DNA from: Epiperipatus broadwayi
Taxonomy: Eukaryota; Onychophora; Udeonychophora; Euonychophora; Peripatidae
Length of the DNA stretch: 64,000 bases
Direction: 5' to 3'
NCBI GenBank assembly: GCA_028023455.1
Contig: JAQFVV010000553.1
Coordinates: 1 to 64,000, forward strand
Shown here: one piece after another, positions 24,400 through 35,870 of the stretch
How the letters are laid out: each line of letters opens with the position of its first letter
Position numbering within the stretch: position 1 is the stretch's first letter
Notes under the pieces: model-generated
Told to the model about the DNA's origin: nothing
The model's input: only the letters and a program-made list of their open reading frames with translations
Databases searched by the model: none
Made by a program: the position numbers and the translations under genes

Positions 24400-26030
24400 C
24401 ATTAAATATAAATATGTATGTGTGTGTATTTATGAAATAAAAATGAAGATTAATTCATTTTAATTTTCTGATCTTCCAATAATGTGATTAAATGTTTAAA
24501 AAGTATCACTGCTTTGATATCAGTAAAGTAGAACAATGATCTATTTTTCCCAAGCCCTCCTTGTGGGGGTGGGGTGGGTGGGGTGGGGTAGAACATATAA
24601 ATGCTCACATTTTATTGATAAGCTTTGATTACAATAGAATACATATTATTTATTTTACTGAAAGTATAGTAATTTTCAATATCATACATGTACAGATGAA
24701 TTTTATATAAATAGTATATATATATAAGTCAAGATGATAGTATATAAACAACTAAAAAATAATAATGTAGTCATTAATAATAAATTAAGGGATCACATTT
24801 ACATATATATACAATATTCAAATATAAGTACATTTTCTATACTAAACTTAATGTAATTAGAAGGGACTTGAACTCAGACTTTCAAGCTCCCTACAACTAT
24901 AATTTTTTTTACATATTTATTAATATTTTTCTAATGATATATTTATTTTTTTAGAAGAATAATGTGATTAAATTCACATTTTATTTAAAAAAAATTACTT
25001 TTAGAAAAGGTCACGAGTAATCAATAATGTATGGCTCCTTTTTGTAATTGGTTGAAAAATAAGTTTTTGTCATTTTAAAAAATATATAAATAGTATTTTA
25101 ATTAGTCTGAACACTAATTTTTCAGATTTATAGACTAAATTCAAACATTCAGTTTAACATTAATATAAGCAATGCATGATTGTCCATTGAGAAAAAAGTA
25201 ATTATTCTTTATAAATCTTAATACATATTTCAATTAACAAAAGTTTTTCTATGTTTTCAAAATTTAAATGATATTTTTAAGAATAATTTTCATTTATAAA
25301 CATATATTTTTTACAAATAATTTAAAATTTCTGAAAATGTAATAAAGAACAAAAGCAAATTTGATCAAATAAACAATTGTAAATTTAATTCAACCTACTG
25401 CTATGGGATTTTTAAAACAATATGAACAACCAAAGACGTAAAAGGATAATAAAACAATATAATTAGGGATATAAAATACTTTTAACAGAATACCTTATTA
25501 AGAGAAAAAAAATCTTTTAGTACATTGACATTATGTTACATGAATAATGTTTTTTTTTTTTAAAAAAAAAAAACATTTATTTAGTCACTTAATATATATA
25601 TTTACAACATATAACAGTTATTTCAGATATTATAGAAATAACAAAAAAAAAAAGGAGATAAAGCTGAGGATAAAAATCACTAACAAATATAATAAAATGT
25701 AACAATGATGAAACAAAACAGAATTATTTAATAAATGCATGTATTAATATAAACATGCATTATGAACACACTCTTCTATGCAAATTACACAATGCAAATT
25801 ACAATATTTAATTATTTCATATTTCCAAAAGTACCCCAAAATTTTGAATGTGAAACAGGATAATGTACTTTTCTATGCACTTTACATTATTCAAAATACG
25901 TATTTTATTATTCCACACTGTTTCAACTGTACAACAATCTTTTTCAGATCTGAAGCATATTCATTATGTTTACTAAATTCCCTGCCTGAGAACACATTTA
26001 GTAACTAATTAAAGTATTCGATAACTTTAT
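24400..26030. other. AT-rich DNA with a G-quadruplex motif
   Basis: No gene recognised. GTAATTAGAAGGGACTTGAAC at about 24852 is an isolated foldback terminus. The G-rich run is listed separately. The 76-residue frame at 25778-26008 has no family resemblance. Confidence 0.4.
24564..24589 (+). other. potential G-quadruplex
   Basis: Five G runs of 3-5 separated by single T residues, in otherwise very AT-rich DNA. The pattern fits a stable parallel quadruplex with one-base loops. Confidence 0.75.
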
Positions 26031-26044
26031 TTCTTAAGAGTTAA

Positions 26045-26145
26045 TAAAACATTGTGTGTGGAGACAGTACTGGGATCAATCCTAGGAGCCCACATACCAC
26101 AGGCTGACATTTTACTGTGACAGTAAACCACACCAGGCAGTAACT
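26045..26145 (-). repeat. possible decayed tRNA-derived repeat
   Basis: Minus strand has GGTTTACTGTCACAG then GGATTGATCCCAGTAC, vaguely like D-arm and B-box. It is too diverged to fold with confidence. Confidence 0.25.
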
Positions 26146-26504
26146 AATTAATAGAACAATATGATAAAATAATGATATTTTACCTCTGGTGGCAGTTTGC
26201 CATTACTTGTGAACTTAATTTGTTATAGTACCTGCATTTTAGAATTACAAATTATAATAATAAACTCTAATGAACACATTACTACATTAAGATGCATTGT
26301 AACATGATCAACTTACATGAATGTGCATGTATCAACAGATTTTATATGTAGAATATTGATATATTCTATGAATAATTCTGCTGCCAAAGATATATATATA
26401 TATATATCATTAGTGCACTAGATTTTTTCTGCAATTCCAAAATTATCATAACACTTCGTAAAAAATGTTGGAAAGCTTTAGAAGAAACTTTATTCAAGAA
26501 AATA

Positions 26505-26825
26505 TATATCTACAAATATTTCAGTAATATATATATATATAATATCAAGTAATATAAATACAATAAACAAAATATACTAGAATAACTCTACAAAATTAAA
26601 AATGCCTATGTAAAACTAAACAATAATTGCTTTGTTATAGCTAGCTTATGGCTGCCATCTTGAATAGCAAGCTTATGGCTTCTTCCACCATCTTCAGTAG
26701 CAAGATAGTGGAAGAAGTGGTTAGCTGGCTATAGCAAAGAAATTATTTTAGTTTTATATAGGCATTTTTAGTTTTGTAGAGTTATTCTAGTGTATTTTGT
26801 CTAATATAGATATAGATATTTCAGG
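26505..26825. mobile_element. palindromic MITE
   Basis: Inverted arms: CACTAGAATAACTC-type left arm (26572-26640, AAAATGCCTATGTAAAAC) and the inverse at 26740-26810 (GTTTTATATAGGCATTTTTA, GAGTTATTCTAGTGTATTTTG). The turn contains CCATCTTGAATAGCAAGC and TCAGTAGCAAGATAGTGG. No ORF. Confidence 0.65.
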
Positions 26826-27534
26826 TTAAAAGAAAAGAATAATAATACAAAATTAATCAAAAAATACCACAATAAGTACTGTAAATAGCATTCAGTGAAT
26901 TATACTATTTTTAAAAACATTTACAATAAAATAGGAAACAGAAAATACATCTCACTAGAGGTTAAAGCACTGATGGACATATAACAAAGTGACTGCGAAA
27001 ATGTTTGATGATGATTTTTTATTTATTTATTTGTTTTAACACTTTTCAAAAATATTGGGAAGTTACTGCCATATTATTGACTGGTGATGATATATATTCG
27101 TGAATGAAATTTTCTGATCAATATTATTCAATTGATTATGCATATAAGATATTGTGAATATCTATCCTTAATGTAGTTTGCCATTTTTTCTTGAGATAGT
27201 AAAAAATATGACATAGCGACATCAAATGTATTTTCATAAAGACAGTTAAGAAAAGACCACAAGATGTTTTGTTTAATATATAAAAAAATATTTTGTAAAA
27301 TGAAAATGCACGTAGAAAAGGTAGTTTTTTTAATCATACCACTATATGCCATGAATATGATATAGTAAAAATATTATAGTAGGCAGTAATAAAGCTAAAT
27401 ATTTTTTTTTAAAAACTATTTAGATTTTACCAGATATTTATTACATTGGCTCAGAAAAGAAAAAATTAGTAACAATTGAAATTGTAATAAATCAATACTA
27501 GTATATTGTAAATACCAAACTTTAAGATGTAATT

Positions 27535-27895
27535 AAATGGGATTCGAACTCAGACTTTCAAGCTTTCTTCAGCTATCCACTCCATCTTATATAACTAGTA
27601 CACATGACTAGCTATCCACTCAATTTTATATAACCAGTACACATGGCCACACAGTATATCAGTTATATAAGATGGAGTGGATAGCTGAAGAAAGCTTGAA
27701 AGTCTGAATTCAAATCCCTTTTAATAACAATCTCAGACTTTCAAGCTTTCTTCAGATATCCATTCCATCTTATATAGCCAACCATACACATGTGCTCATG
27801 TGTATTGGTTATATAAGATCAAGTGGATAGCTGAAAAAAGCTTGAAAGTTTGAATTCAAATCCCCTTTAATAACAATCTAATTATAAAAAAAAAT
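27535..27895. mobile_element. two adjacent palindromes
   Basis: 27540-27728 and 27729-27890 are two hairpins of the same family in head-to-tail order. Each opens with CAGACTTTCAAGCTTTCTTC and closes with its inverse (GAAAGCTTGAAAGT), with CCATCTTATATA inverted near the turn. Termini match the foldback at 11536 and the end at 24852. Confidence 0.65.
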
Positions 27896-28039
27896 ATTTT
27901 CTCAATACTTTTACTAAAAAAAAAAAATAATGGAATGGTTTTAGACCATTGAAACATCATATGGCCACTTTTTCTTATGCTTACAGAAACAACTAAAACA
28001 TGAGGAATTTTTTGTCATACAATAGGGCCACCTAATCTA

Positions 28040-28815
28040 TACCCCATAACTTTTTCATCCAATATTCCCAGACTAGTTTCTACTTTATGGCTTTCATCAA
28101 TGAGAAGGTTCGGATCTAAGAACAGGGCATCCGGATCTTTTGATTCTAATGCATTCCTTCTCTAGCACCTAGCCTTTACCTATTTGCTTATCTATAAAGT
28201 AATCACCATGAACTGAAAAACACACTGATGTTTTCAGTCCAAGTTAATTATCCTGTATAAGTCATATAGATCTGGAACCAGTTTAATATCTATATATTTT
28301 GGTACCCTTGGCTTTTTAAAAACCATAATCACCATTATTTTTTTGACTAGGATTGGTATTAAATTCAATGCATACACAAAGCATTAAACAGTAGCAAGAT
28401 ATTAATACCAATATTAGCCAAAGAATAAAAATCTCTATAGTTTTAAAAAATCAAGGACAATAAAGTATACAAATACTGAACTGTATATTTTGGTATCCTT
28501 GTTTTGTTTTTTTTAGTAATCAGACATCTTCGTAACCAAAGAATAATGATGACTATGGCCATTAAAATACCAAGGTCACCAAAATATATAGATACTGATC
28601 TGGTTTAAAATCTGAATGACTATACAGACCAATTGGCTTGGATTAAAGACATTGGTGTGCTTTTCAATTTTGGCCGATAGCTCAACAGCTAAGCAAACAG
28701 CAAAGGGTGAGTGCTGGAGAAGGGGGTTATATTAAATTCAAAGACCTAGGTGCACTGCTTCCAGATCTAAGCTCATTTACTGATGGAACTAAGCTGTTGA
28801 TTAATAAAGCTTGCT
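28040..28815. mobile_element. large foldback element
   Basis: Left arm: CCCAGACTAGTTTCTAC, GGCTTTCATCAATGAG, CTGATGTTTTCAGTCCAAG, CTATATATTTTGGTACCC. Right arm, inverted: GGTCACCAAAATATATAGATAC, TTGGATTAAAGACATTGG, CAGATCTAAGCTCATTTACTGATGG. The centre has a further direct/inverted TATATTTTGGTATCCTTG. No coding capacity. Confidence 0.6.
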
Positions 28816-28869
28816 CTTAGTGTGGGCACTGTGGACAAATTTTATTACTGTTTGAACCTATTGGTATCG

Positions 28870-28965
28870 TTGCGATGAAAGTGACCACGGAGCCGCGATC
28901 CGTCGACCTTCAGTAGCAGAGTTCGCCACATTACTGCGACGCTAAATCCTCCAAGGTTTAAATGT
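28870..28965 (-). other. GC-rich pocket, possible tRNA-like repeat
   Basis: About 55 percent GC in an AT-rich setting. The minus strand contains GCGTCGCAGTAATGTGGCG and GGTCGACGGATCGCGGCTCC, loosely like A and B boxes. I cannot fold a proper cloverleaf, so this may be a SINE head or something else. Confidence 0.3.
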
Positions 28966-28969
28966 TTGG

Positions 28970-30400
28970 AAAAACAAGCATTACATTAAAGAAGATCATA
29001 TGACTTGCATTTTATCTTATTTTGTTTGAATAAATTAAGTAGTAATTTTACTTCTTTTTTTTTAAAAAAAAAATCAACTCTTTCCGATATTAGGACATAA
29101 AACAATTCACTTTATAAAGTTAAAGTGGTTCATAATTAACTATTCTAAAGATTTGTGGGGTGGGGGAGAAATCAGAACGCTAGCAACAAATTGATAACAA
29201 GACGACTAAGTAATATTGATGGGGAACAGAGTTTGATAGTTCAGACCTTGGAATCCATCATCGCTTTTAGTAATTTAATACTTTTTATCATTTAATCTTA
29301 AGATTAATCGGTTGCTTTTACATTTACCATTCATTACGAAAACAGACTGAAATACTTTGCGCGGGAGTCATTAACAGACCTGCCGAGGAACTATTAATAT
29401 TTTATAGGTGAGTCGAAGACAAATGATATATCGGTGGTCGTCATGCAAACCGCTATATAAATATTACAATCAAACTTTACACAAATTGTTTAGATTCAGA
29501 AACAATTACAGACAGAGAAGTAAGTGCCGCTATGAATATTTCATCATCGTTTTGAAACTAGTTTAGGTAGATCCTTGGCGGAAGTATATATATTTTTTGT
29601 TTTCGTGAATGACAGTCACGTCAGAATCCAGCACAATGTAAAACATGAATATTTAATTAAGCAGTGCTTTTTCATTTTATTGTAACTAACAATATAATTG
29701 CCAGGCAGTCATTAATGTTATTAATATTGAATGAACAACATATCAAAAAGATCAGCTTTCGCAGAGAAGAGGCCATCTTTATAATAGACAAAAATTATTC
29801 AAACAATGGCCATCTAACTGAACAGAATAAAAGTGAACTTGTAAGAATTAGATTGAACAATAATCACGCTGATAAAATGACTAAAAGAAAATTGTGACAA
29901 AGAATTGTGATTGTATACACGTTTATGTACGCACACACATTTGTATATACCATTAAATATAGGTAAGGGTTTAAATACACGCACATATACATAAGTACAC
30001 ACACATATCTATAAATAAGGGTGTTGTATGGCTTTGTTTGCCTTACTTATAAATACGATAAACATTTTCTATTTATATAATTTAAAGGATATGATACACA
30101 TCAGCCCAATAGCTAGAGTTGGTAACATAAAAAGAAATATTGCTTTCCATCTGGATTTTCGGATTCATAGATCTCACCCATTTCTGTCATTTCCAAGAGT
30201 CAAGCTTTTTACGAACTCCCGAACAATAAATAACATTCGATCATTTCTATTTATAAGGAATATTGCAAGAGTTTGTGTACAGTATTAAAGATTAATTCTA
30301 AAAATCAGTTTGGTAATGATTTTCATGAACATTTATGCAATTATAATCCCAAAATGATATAGAAAAAAAAAGGTCAATTATATATTTAACGGCTTAACCT
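28970..30400. other. region without recognised gene; promoter-like site
   Basis: Slightly higher GC around 29330-29540. At 29454 there is TATATAAATA, about 65 bases before AGAGAAGTAAGTG, which matches a splice donor (GT at 29520). No coding exon follows that I can identify, and the 77- and 86-residue frames nearby show no family resemblance. Confidence 0.25.
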
Positions 30401-30529
30401 AGAGAACTCTCAGATACCTAGAATAATGAGCATTGCCTTTTTCTGATAGGATTCTATATAGAGAGATGGTAGGAAGGTCCTACTTTTTCTAGCATATATT
30501 TTTTATTCTCTCTATCCTAGTTTCTATAA

Positions 30530-31285
30530 GCCTTAGCAATGATAGATATCAAATGATAGTGATTAATAAATACCTATCATGTGATTTCCTATCCAAAATC
30601 CCCAGTCTAGTTTCAAGAATATGACTTTCATCAGTGAGGAACTTATGGTTGGAACAATGAGACTGAAACATTTAGGATATAATACACCTCACTTCCAGCT
30701 GCAATCACTTACCTCTACATTATACTATCAAGCTATAAGTGCAAACTGAAAAGACGTATAAATGTTTTCAATTTATGCCAACTTGCCCAAATACTCATAT
30801 AGAACTGAATCCAGTTCAGTTTCTATATATTATGGTGACTTTAGATTTTTTTAATAACAATAGGTATCTCTATTTGATATAAACCAATAAAATATCACAT
30901 GACTTATCACATGATTTTAGCTCACATGTTGCTGTTTTAGTAGCATACTTTTTCACCTTCTCTATGCCACATACCATAAGTACTAGTGAGTAATGATAGC
31001 ATAACAGAGATAAAAATAGTAGCTGGAAGGAATGTGCATAAGATTCTAAAGATACAGTTGCATTGCTCTGAGAACCAAAACTTCTCTCTGATGAAGGCCA
31101 TAAGCTTGAAACTAGTCTGTGTATCTTAGGTAGGAAAGTATGAATAGAGATTTATTAAGCATAGCCAATTGTCATCTATTATTGTTCACTAAAGCTTACA
31201 GTAAGTGGCATAGACAAGGTAAAAAAGTATGCTACTAATATGTAAACTGAAATCATGTGATAGGTCATGTGATATCTTACCTATG
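30530..31285. mobile_element. large foldback element
   Basis: Left: CCCCAGTCTAGTTTCAAG, GACTTTCATCAGTGAGG. Right, inverted: CTCTGATGAAGGCCATAAGC, TTGAAACTAGTCTG. Central module GAACTGAATCCAGTTCAG and TATTATGGTGACTTTAG. Outer arms TAGTAGCATAC and GTATGCTACTA (30937 and 31224). Confidence 0.6.
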
Positions 31286-31289
31286 ATTT

Positions 31290-32720
31290 AAGAAATTTGA
31301 TCCATAGAAAATGAACAAGTAATAATCCCAATGGCGATTCTTATGATAGGCCCTCTAATAAGAAATATAACAATGGGTAATATAAATAACCATTGAGATA
31401 GATGAATTTAGATTTCTAATTATAAGAATTAAAATATCCATCTTAAGGTGAACAAGAATAAACATATGAAAGCAAATAGGCTCAAATAAAATAAATATAG
31501 CCTTATAATTTATTTTACCAACTATGAAGATTCTATGTTTATTATTGTGGACACAGAGCATGAACCTCTATGCACCTTCTGATATTATAGCAAAATAAAC
31601 AATATTCAAATTGTTTCAATGATCAAGAGTTCTTAAAAAGTTTGAGCACTGAATATGGCAGAGCCAAAATCAATCCAAGAATAAGTCTGGAATCCTATTG
31701 CTGCATTAAATCACACAGGGCTATCATAGTAAGATGATAGTAAATTTGGGAAAGTGGGATCTTTAAAATTCTCAAGTATGTCATAAACAAATATTTTTGG
31801 TCAAAATCTTCTAGTGAAATAGGTTTTGAATTTTAACAGAAATAAGATTTGAAATAGAAACTAGTTAAAAACAAAAAATGAAATTTGTAGAAAGACTAAA
31901 AAAGCTGTTACATCTAAGAACAATTGATTAAAACATTTATGACAATAATGATATAACTAATAAAAAATTTATACAGTATGGCATGAGCATTTGACCATGA
32001 ATGTAACATTTGGCTTTACCTGAAGTATCTCATAACGGGTTATCAACATGACCGAAGCAGTGGAATTTATGCAAAATAGAGCACATATGAATTGATTCAC
32101 TGATTTTTAAGCAAGACTGGACATTTATGCTTGAAAATATTGCAGGATGAGAATATACTTTTAGCCAAAAACAGAATGTAAGTCAGCAATAATGGAAAAA
32201 AATGATAGAAATGAGAAAGATATAAGATTTAACATAGTTAAATTGTATGCTTTATACTACTAGAAAAGAAGAAGATAAGGATTCAATTGCAGGAGAAATG
32301 ATAAGAAATGGATTAAGTCACAAAGATCAGCAGTTATTATATCCTAACATTCCAGTTTGCAAGTTTGAACATCATTTCAACTGATAATGATTTAGTTAGC
32401 AGCCGTTCCAAGGTAAAACAATCTTCATATTACTTGATTGTTAAAAAGATTTCACATTTGATTGTTTTTAATTCAAAAAGTTTATTGATAACAAATCATA
32501 TCCAAATATTAGCATATATTTACAATAGAATGAATTTACACTTACATTGGCAAAACTATGATGAAACTACAGCCACAATAAGTTGTTTAACTCCAATGAA
32601 GAATGGTCCAAATTTGAAGAGTGTTATGTTCCAATATTGCATAACCATGATGATTAAATAGCAAGTGAGTGTAATATCGCTTCTAAATGGTGCAGTTTTT
32701 CCAAAACAGTGCCAACTAGT
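31290..32720. other. AT-rich DNA without recognised gene
   Basis: The 98-residue frame at 32365-32661 begins with TTG and has no recognisable family. It might be a decayed transposon but I cannot support that. Confidence 0.35.
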
Positions 32721-32729
32721 GGGCTAGAT

Positions 32730-34311
32730 CAGTGTTTCCCAACCTGTGGTACGCGTAACCACTGGTGGTACGCGAGTTGCTGGTTGGTGGTACACGAAAA
32801 ATAATCAATAATGGCGGTCATAAAAAAAATTAAATCATAAAAATATCATAGAAACGTTTTTTTCCTATAATTCATAAAAATATTTTAATTAATAGTATTA
32901 TACGGTAAAGTTATTAATATGTACAGTCGATAACGATCTTTAATGTTAATGATAAAATTGAAAGTATGATTAAGAAATTAGTTTTTGGAAACTGTATCAA
33001 AAACAATCAACAATCAACCGGAAGTATTCGAAAATCTACTTATTTTTTTGTTTGAAAATAAAGTTAGTCTGTCTCAAGATATACGAGAAAATATAATAGC
33101 ACATTTAACAGAATTAAAATTGTCTTTCATGGAATATTTTCCAAAACCCGAAAACACAAATGATAATTGTATTTCAAATTCCGTCTATGCAGAAAATTTA
33201 GAAAAAGCTACATCATTATCAATAAAGGATAAAGAAAATTTAATAGAATTATCATGTGACAGAACTTTACAAGTAGAATTCAAATGACACAATCTAATTA
33301 ATTTTCGGTTAAACATTAAAGAATATGAACAACTTTCTGAGAAAGCTCTTAAAATATTATTACCGTTTACTAGTACGAAATTAGTAGGAAGAGCTTTTAC
33401 TTCATATATTTTTTTAAAAAATAAGTATCGAAACAGATTGAACGCAGTTATAGACTTAAGGGTATATATTATACCTCGCATGTTTTAAACCAAATTTCAA
33501 AAAATTATGTTGTTCAAAACAAGCACAAGGATTTCATTAAATTTATTTTATAAAAATATTTGATTATGATAAAAAAATATATTAATTGTTTTTTTATAAT
33601 TTTGTGTTTTTATTAAAACCATTTATTAGTAAACGAAATATGACAAAATAATAGATAAATAATGAGTCGGATCAAGGCAAATCAATCTAAATTATTTAAT
33701 TTGAAAGAATGTATCAGAAAAGGATCATAACCAGAAATTAGACTCTCTTTAATTTTTGATCATCTATTGTGGATTACTAGATGTAAGCTAGTATTTAATC
33801 ATCAAAATTTTAATCCTATTAACTTCATGCAGAACAATATAAAGAAAACAAGAACAAGAGATAGCCTGGTAACCCCTGAGGTTATTTTTACCAGGACTTG
33901 GGACATGCTGGATTTATCCTCTCCATGGCCCAACCAATAGCAAGATGTTCCGAAAAAGAGAAAACAGACTCAAATTTGGGAAAACCAAATGAAGGAATGA
34001 GAAAATACTTTGAACAAAATATGTACCAAATAATTTTTAATGTAATAATGTAATCTTTAATAAATATTTTAAAAAAAAAAAAGTGAAACTTTGAACAAAC
34101 ACATACATATAAATATGTTACATTGAGTTTATAATCAGGCGTGACGGTATGTGAATACATACATGGTCACCTTATAATATTTATAATGCAAATAATATAA
34201 CACACTCATAATAACAAATTTCACAAAATACAATCATTTTTACGAAGTGGTACAATTTAGCGTGATGTACTACCAAGTGGTACGCAAGCCAAAAAAGGTT
34301 GGAAAACGCTG
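32730..34311 (+). mobile_element. hAT DNA transposon relic
   Basis: 1582 bp flanked by a perfect 8-bp direct repeat GGCTAGAT (32722-32729 and 34312-34319), the hAT duplication length. Terminal inverted repeats: CAGTGTTTCCCAACCTGTGG on the left; the right end inverts to CAGCGTTTTCCAACCTTTTT. Subterminal GGTACGCG-like motifs occur at both ends. Interior codes only for the end of a transposase. Confidence 0.85.
32985..33489 (+). pseudogene. hAT transposase C-terminal remnant
   Basis: A frame of 100 codons ending at TGA 33285-33287 continues in phase to a TAA near 33487. It resembles the end of the ZBED5/SCAND3 (Charlie-like) transposase family: a helical part (FLFENKVSLSQDIREN, LKLSFMEYFP), then across the stop EYEQLSEKALKILLPF, and NKYRNRLNAVIDLRV, which is the hATC dimerisation segment. 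The residue at the TGA aligns with a conserved Trp, so the stop is probably a TGG to TGA change. The zinc finger and the catalytic core are missing. In-frame TAG at 32979 shows the frame starts within the element, not at a real start. Confidence 0.7.
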
Positions 34312-34339
34312 GGCTAGATTGCTGTTAGTTGCAGATAGC

Positions 34340-34565
34340 AGATGACATAAGCTAGATGTGTTTACGGAAATCAGCGCCACCTAGGTAAGGTTCTTGGTGG
34401 TAGCAGACAATGTAAGCTGCCAGCTAGCTTGTGGAATGTTCCTGTGTGTACGCATGGTAAACAGCTCCACCTAGCGGCTGGAAAAAGCGTCGTCTGCTTT
34501 CAGGGCCCCTACCCTGTATGTTCTGTGTGCTAACACAGAAACAGCGCCTCCAGCAGCCATCATGT
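34340..34565 (+). repeat. GC-richer degenerate triplicate with CTCF-like motifs
   Basis: Three related units about 90 bases apart each end in CAGCxCC(A)CC: CAGCGCCACCTAGG (34372), CAGCTCCACCTAGCGG (34462) and CAGCGCCTCCAGCAGCC (34542). The first two resemble inverted CTCF sites (AGGTGGCGC). No gene seen. Confidence 0.45.
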
Positions 34566-34599
34566 ACATCAGGTTAGAGTACCGATTAAATTTATAAAG

Positions 34600-35040
34600 T
34601 GTTCAGATATTTGTTTTTAAGAATAAAATCTGATTGACAGAGTTAATGACAATAAAGGTTCAAGATATGAGAATGCTCAATTGATGTAGATTATAGGTTG
34701 CAAAGATTTAGTCATGATGGTCCTGGTTAAAAATTGAGAGAGTGTAAGTACAAATTGAACCATTTTTTAATTATTATTTTTGAGTACATTGTATTTATAA
34801 TAGAAAAATCTGGAAAGTAATCAAACTTTTTAAAATATATTTGAATCTCAATGAGAAAAATACTAACGTTAATAAGAAATGTTGATGAAAAATATAAGAT
34901 TTGCTATACAAATTATAAATGAGTAAAACTTTGATAGAACCACCCTTTAATATTATATTTACAAGAATAAAAAAGTAAAACATCATTCCATGGGAAAGAA
35001 TAATGTTACAAGACTGTTTTATAGAGATATAAAAAAAAAT
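34600..35040. other. AT-rich DNA
   Basis: Nothing recognised. Confidence 0.35.
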
Positions 35041-35054
35041 CATAACAAAATAGA

Positions 35055-35225
35055 TAGAAGTATATTAATATTTTTTATTAATCATTCTTAGACTAGAGAT
35101 TATCCACTTCATGAATATTTCTGTAGGTTAATTTTCACTACACCACTCTCATATGATGTAGGAACTGGTTTATCTCTAGTCTAATGAATGACTCATAAAA
35201 ATTATTAATATACTTCCGTTAACTG
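35055..35225. repeat. inverted repeat around TCTAGTCTAAGAATG
   Basis: AAGTATATTAATAATTTTT-like arms: 35057-35097 is inverted at 35173-35216 (TCTAGTCTAATGAATGAC, TATTAATATACTTC). Confidence 0.5.
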
Positions 35226-35870
35226 GTTTGTATCAAAGTTGTGAAGGCAATTAATGTGACACTTATCAATTAAACTGTGATTGGCTATCTATATATACTG
35301 ATCACTGATAAAGATATGTGTAAGAGATTGTGATCTGGTCCAACTGATGAGTGCTGGTACATCATGAAACAAGCATATTGGAGATTATATATCCCTTTCA
35401 CGTTTTTGATTATATGTTTATAATCACATCCCTTCACAAGGTGTTAAAAGTGGATAGAAACCCACACCTACCTTGTATGAGACTGATGTAGTAAAAATTA
35501 CACTGCAGAAATATTATCATTAGGTAGATAATCTCTGGTCTAATAAATGACTAATAATTGTACTTTCAAGTGGTTTGTGTCAAAGTTGTAAGAACAATAA
35601 GTTTGACAGTCATCAATCAAAATATAGTATTTGGCTATCTATATATATTGAATCCTGATAAAGATAGTGATCTGGGCCAACTGATGAGTGCTAGTTCAGC
35701 ATGAAATGTGCATCTTAGGGATTATATATATATTTTCACATGTTTTTGGTCATACGTTTATGATTACACCTCTCCACAAGGTGCATTAAAGGCAGATAGA
35801 AAATGGTCCCCACCTTGCATGAGAGTGATGTCATGATAATTAGACTACAGAAATATCATTAAAATAGACA
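35165..35870. repeat. tandem duplication of about 357 bp, diverged
   Basis: Unit 1 (about 35165-35520) and unit 2 (about 35525-35870) share GGTTTGT(A/G)TCAAAGTTGT, TTGGCTATCTATATATA, CCAACTGATGAGTGCT and CACAAGGTG in the same order. Contains the foldback module CTGG(T/G)CCAACTGATGAGTGCTGG. Confidence 0.6.

Larger units (their letters stand above)
22460..24400. mobile_element. foldback element split by a Mutator-type insertion
   Basis: Left end AAATCAAGTCATATATCACATG, with GCTTGTATTACAAATATAATATAATGAGC, CTATCATCAGTGAGACACTAGG and AATAGCCATATGGAAC. The sequence breaks off at 22770 and resumes at 23939 with CCATATATTAATAGC, TTAAGTCATACATC, then inverted end motifs at 24240-24400. A piece of the 61140-type foldback lies at 24025-24215. 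No coding capacity. Confidence 0.65.

Noticed and set aside
29664-30288. Frames of 77 and 86 residues as host exons
   Set aside because: No recognisable domain, AT-driven composition and no splice or transcript support.
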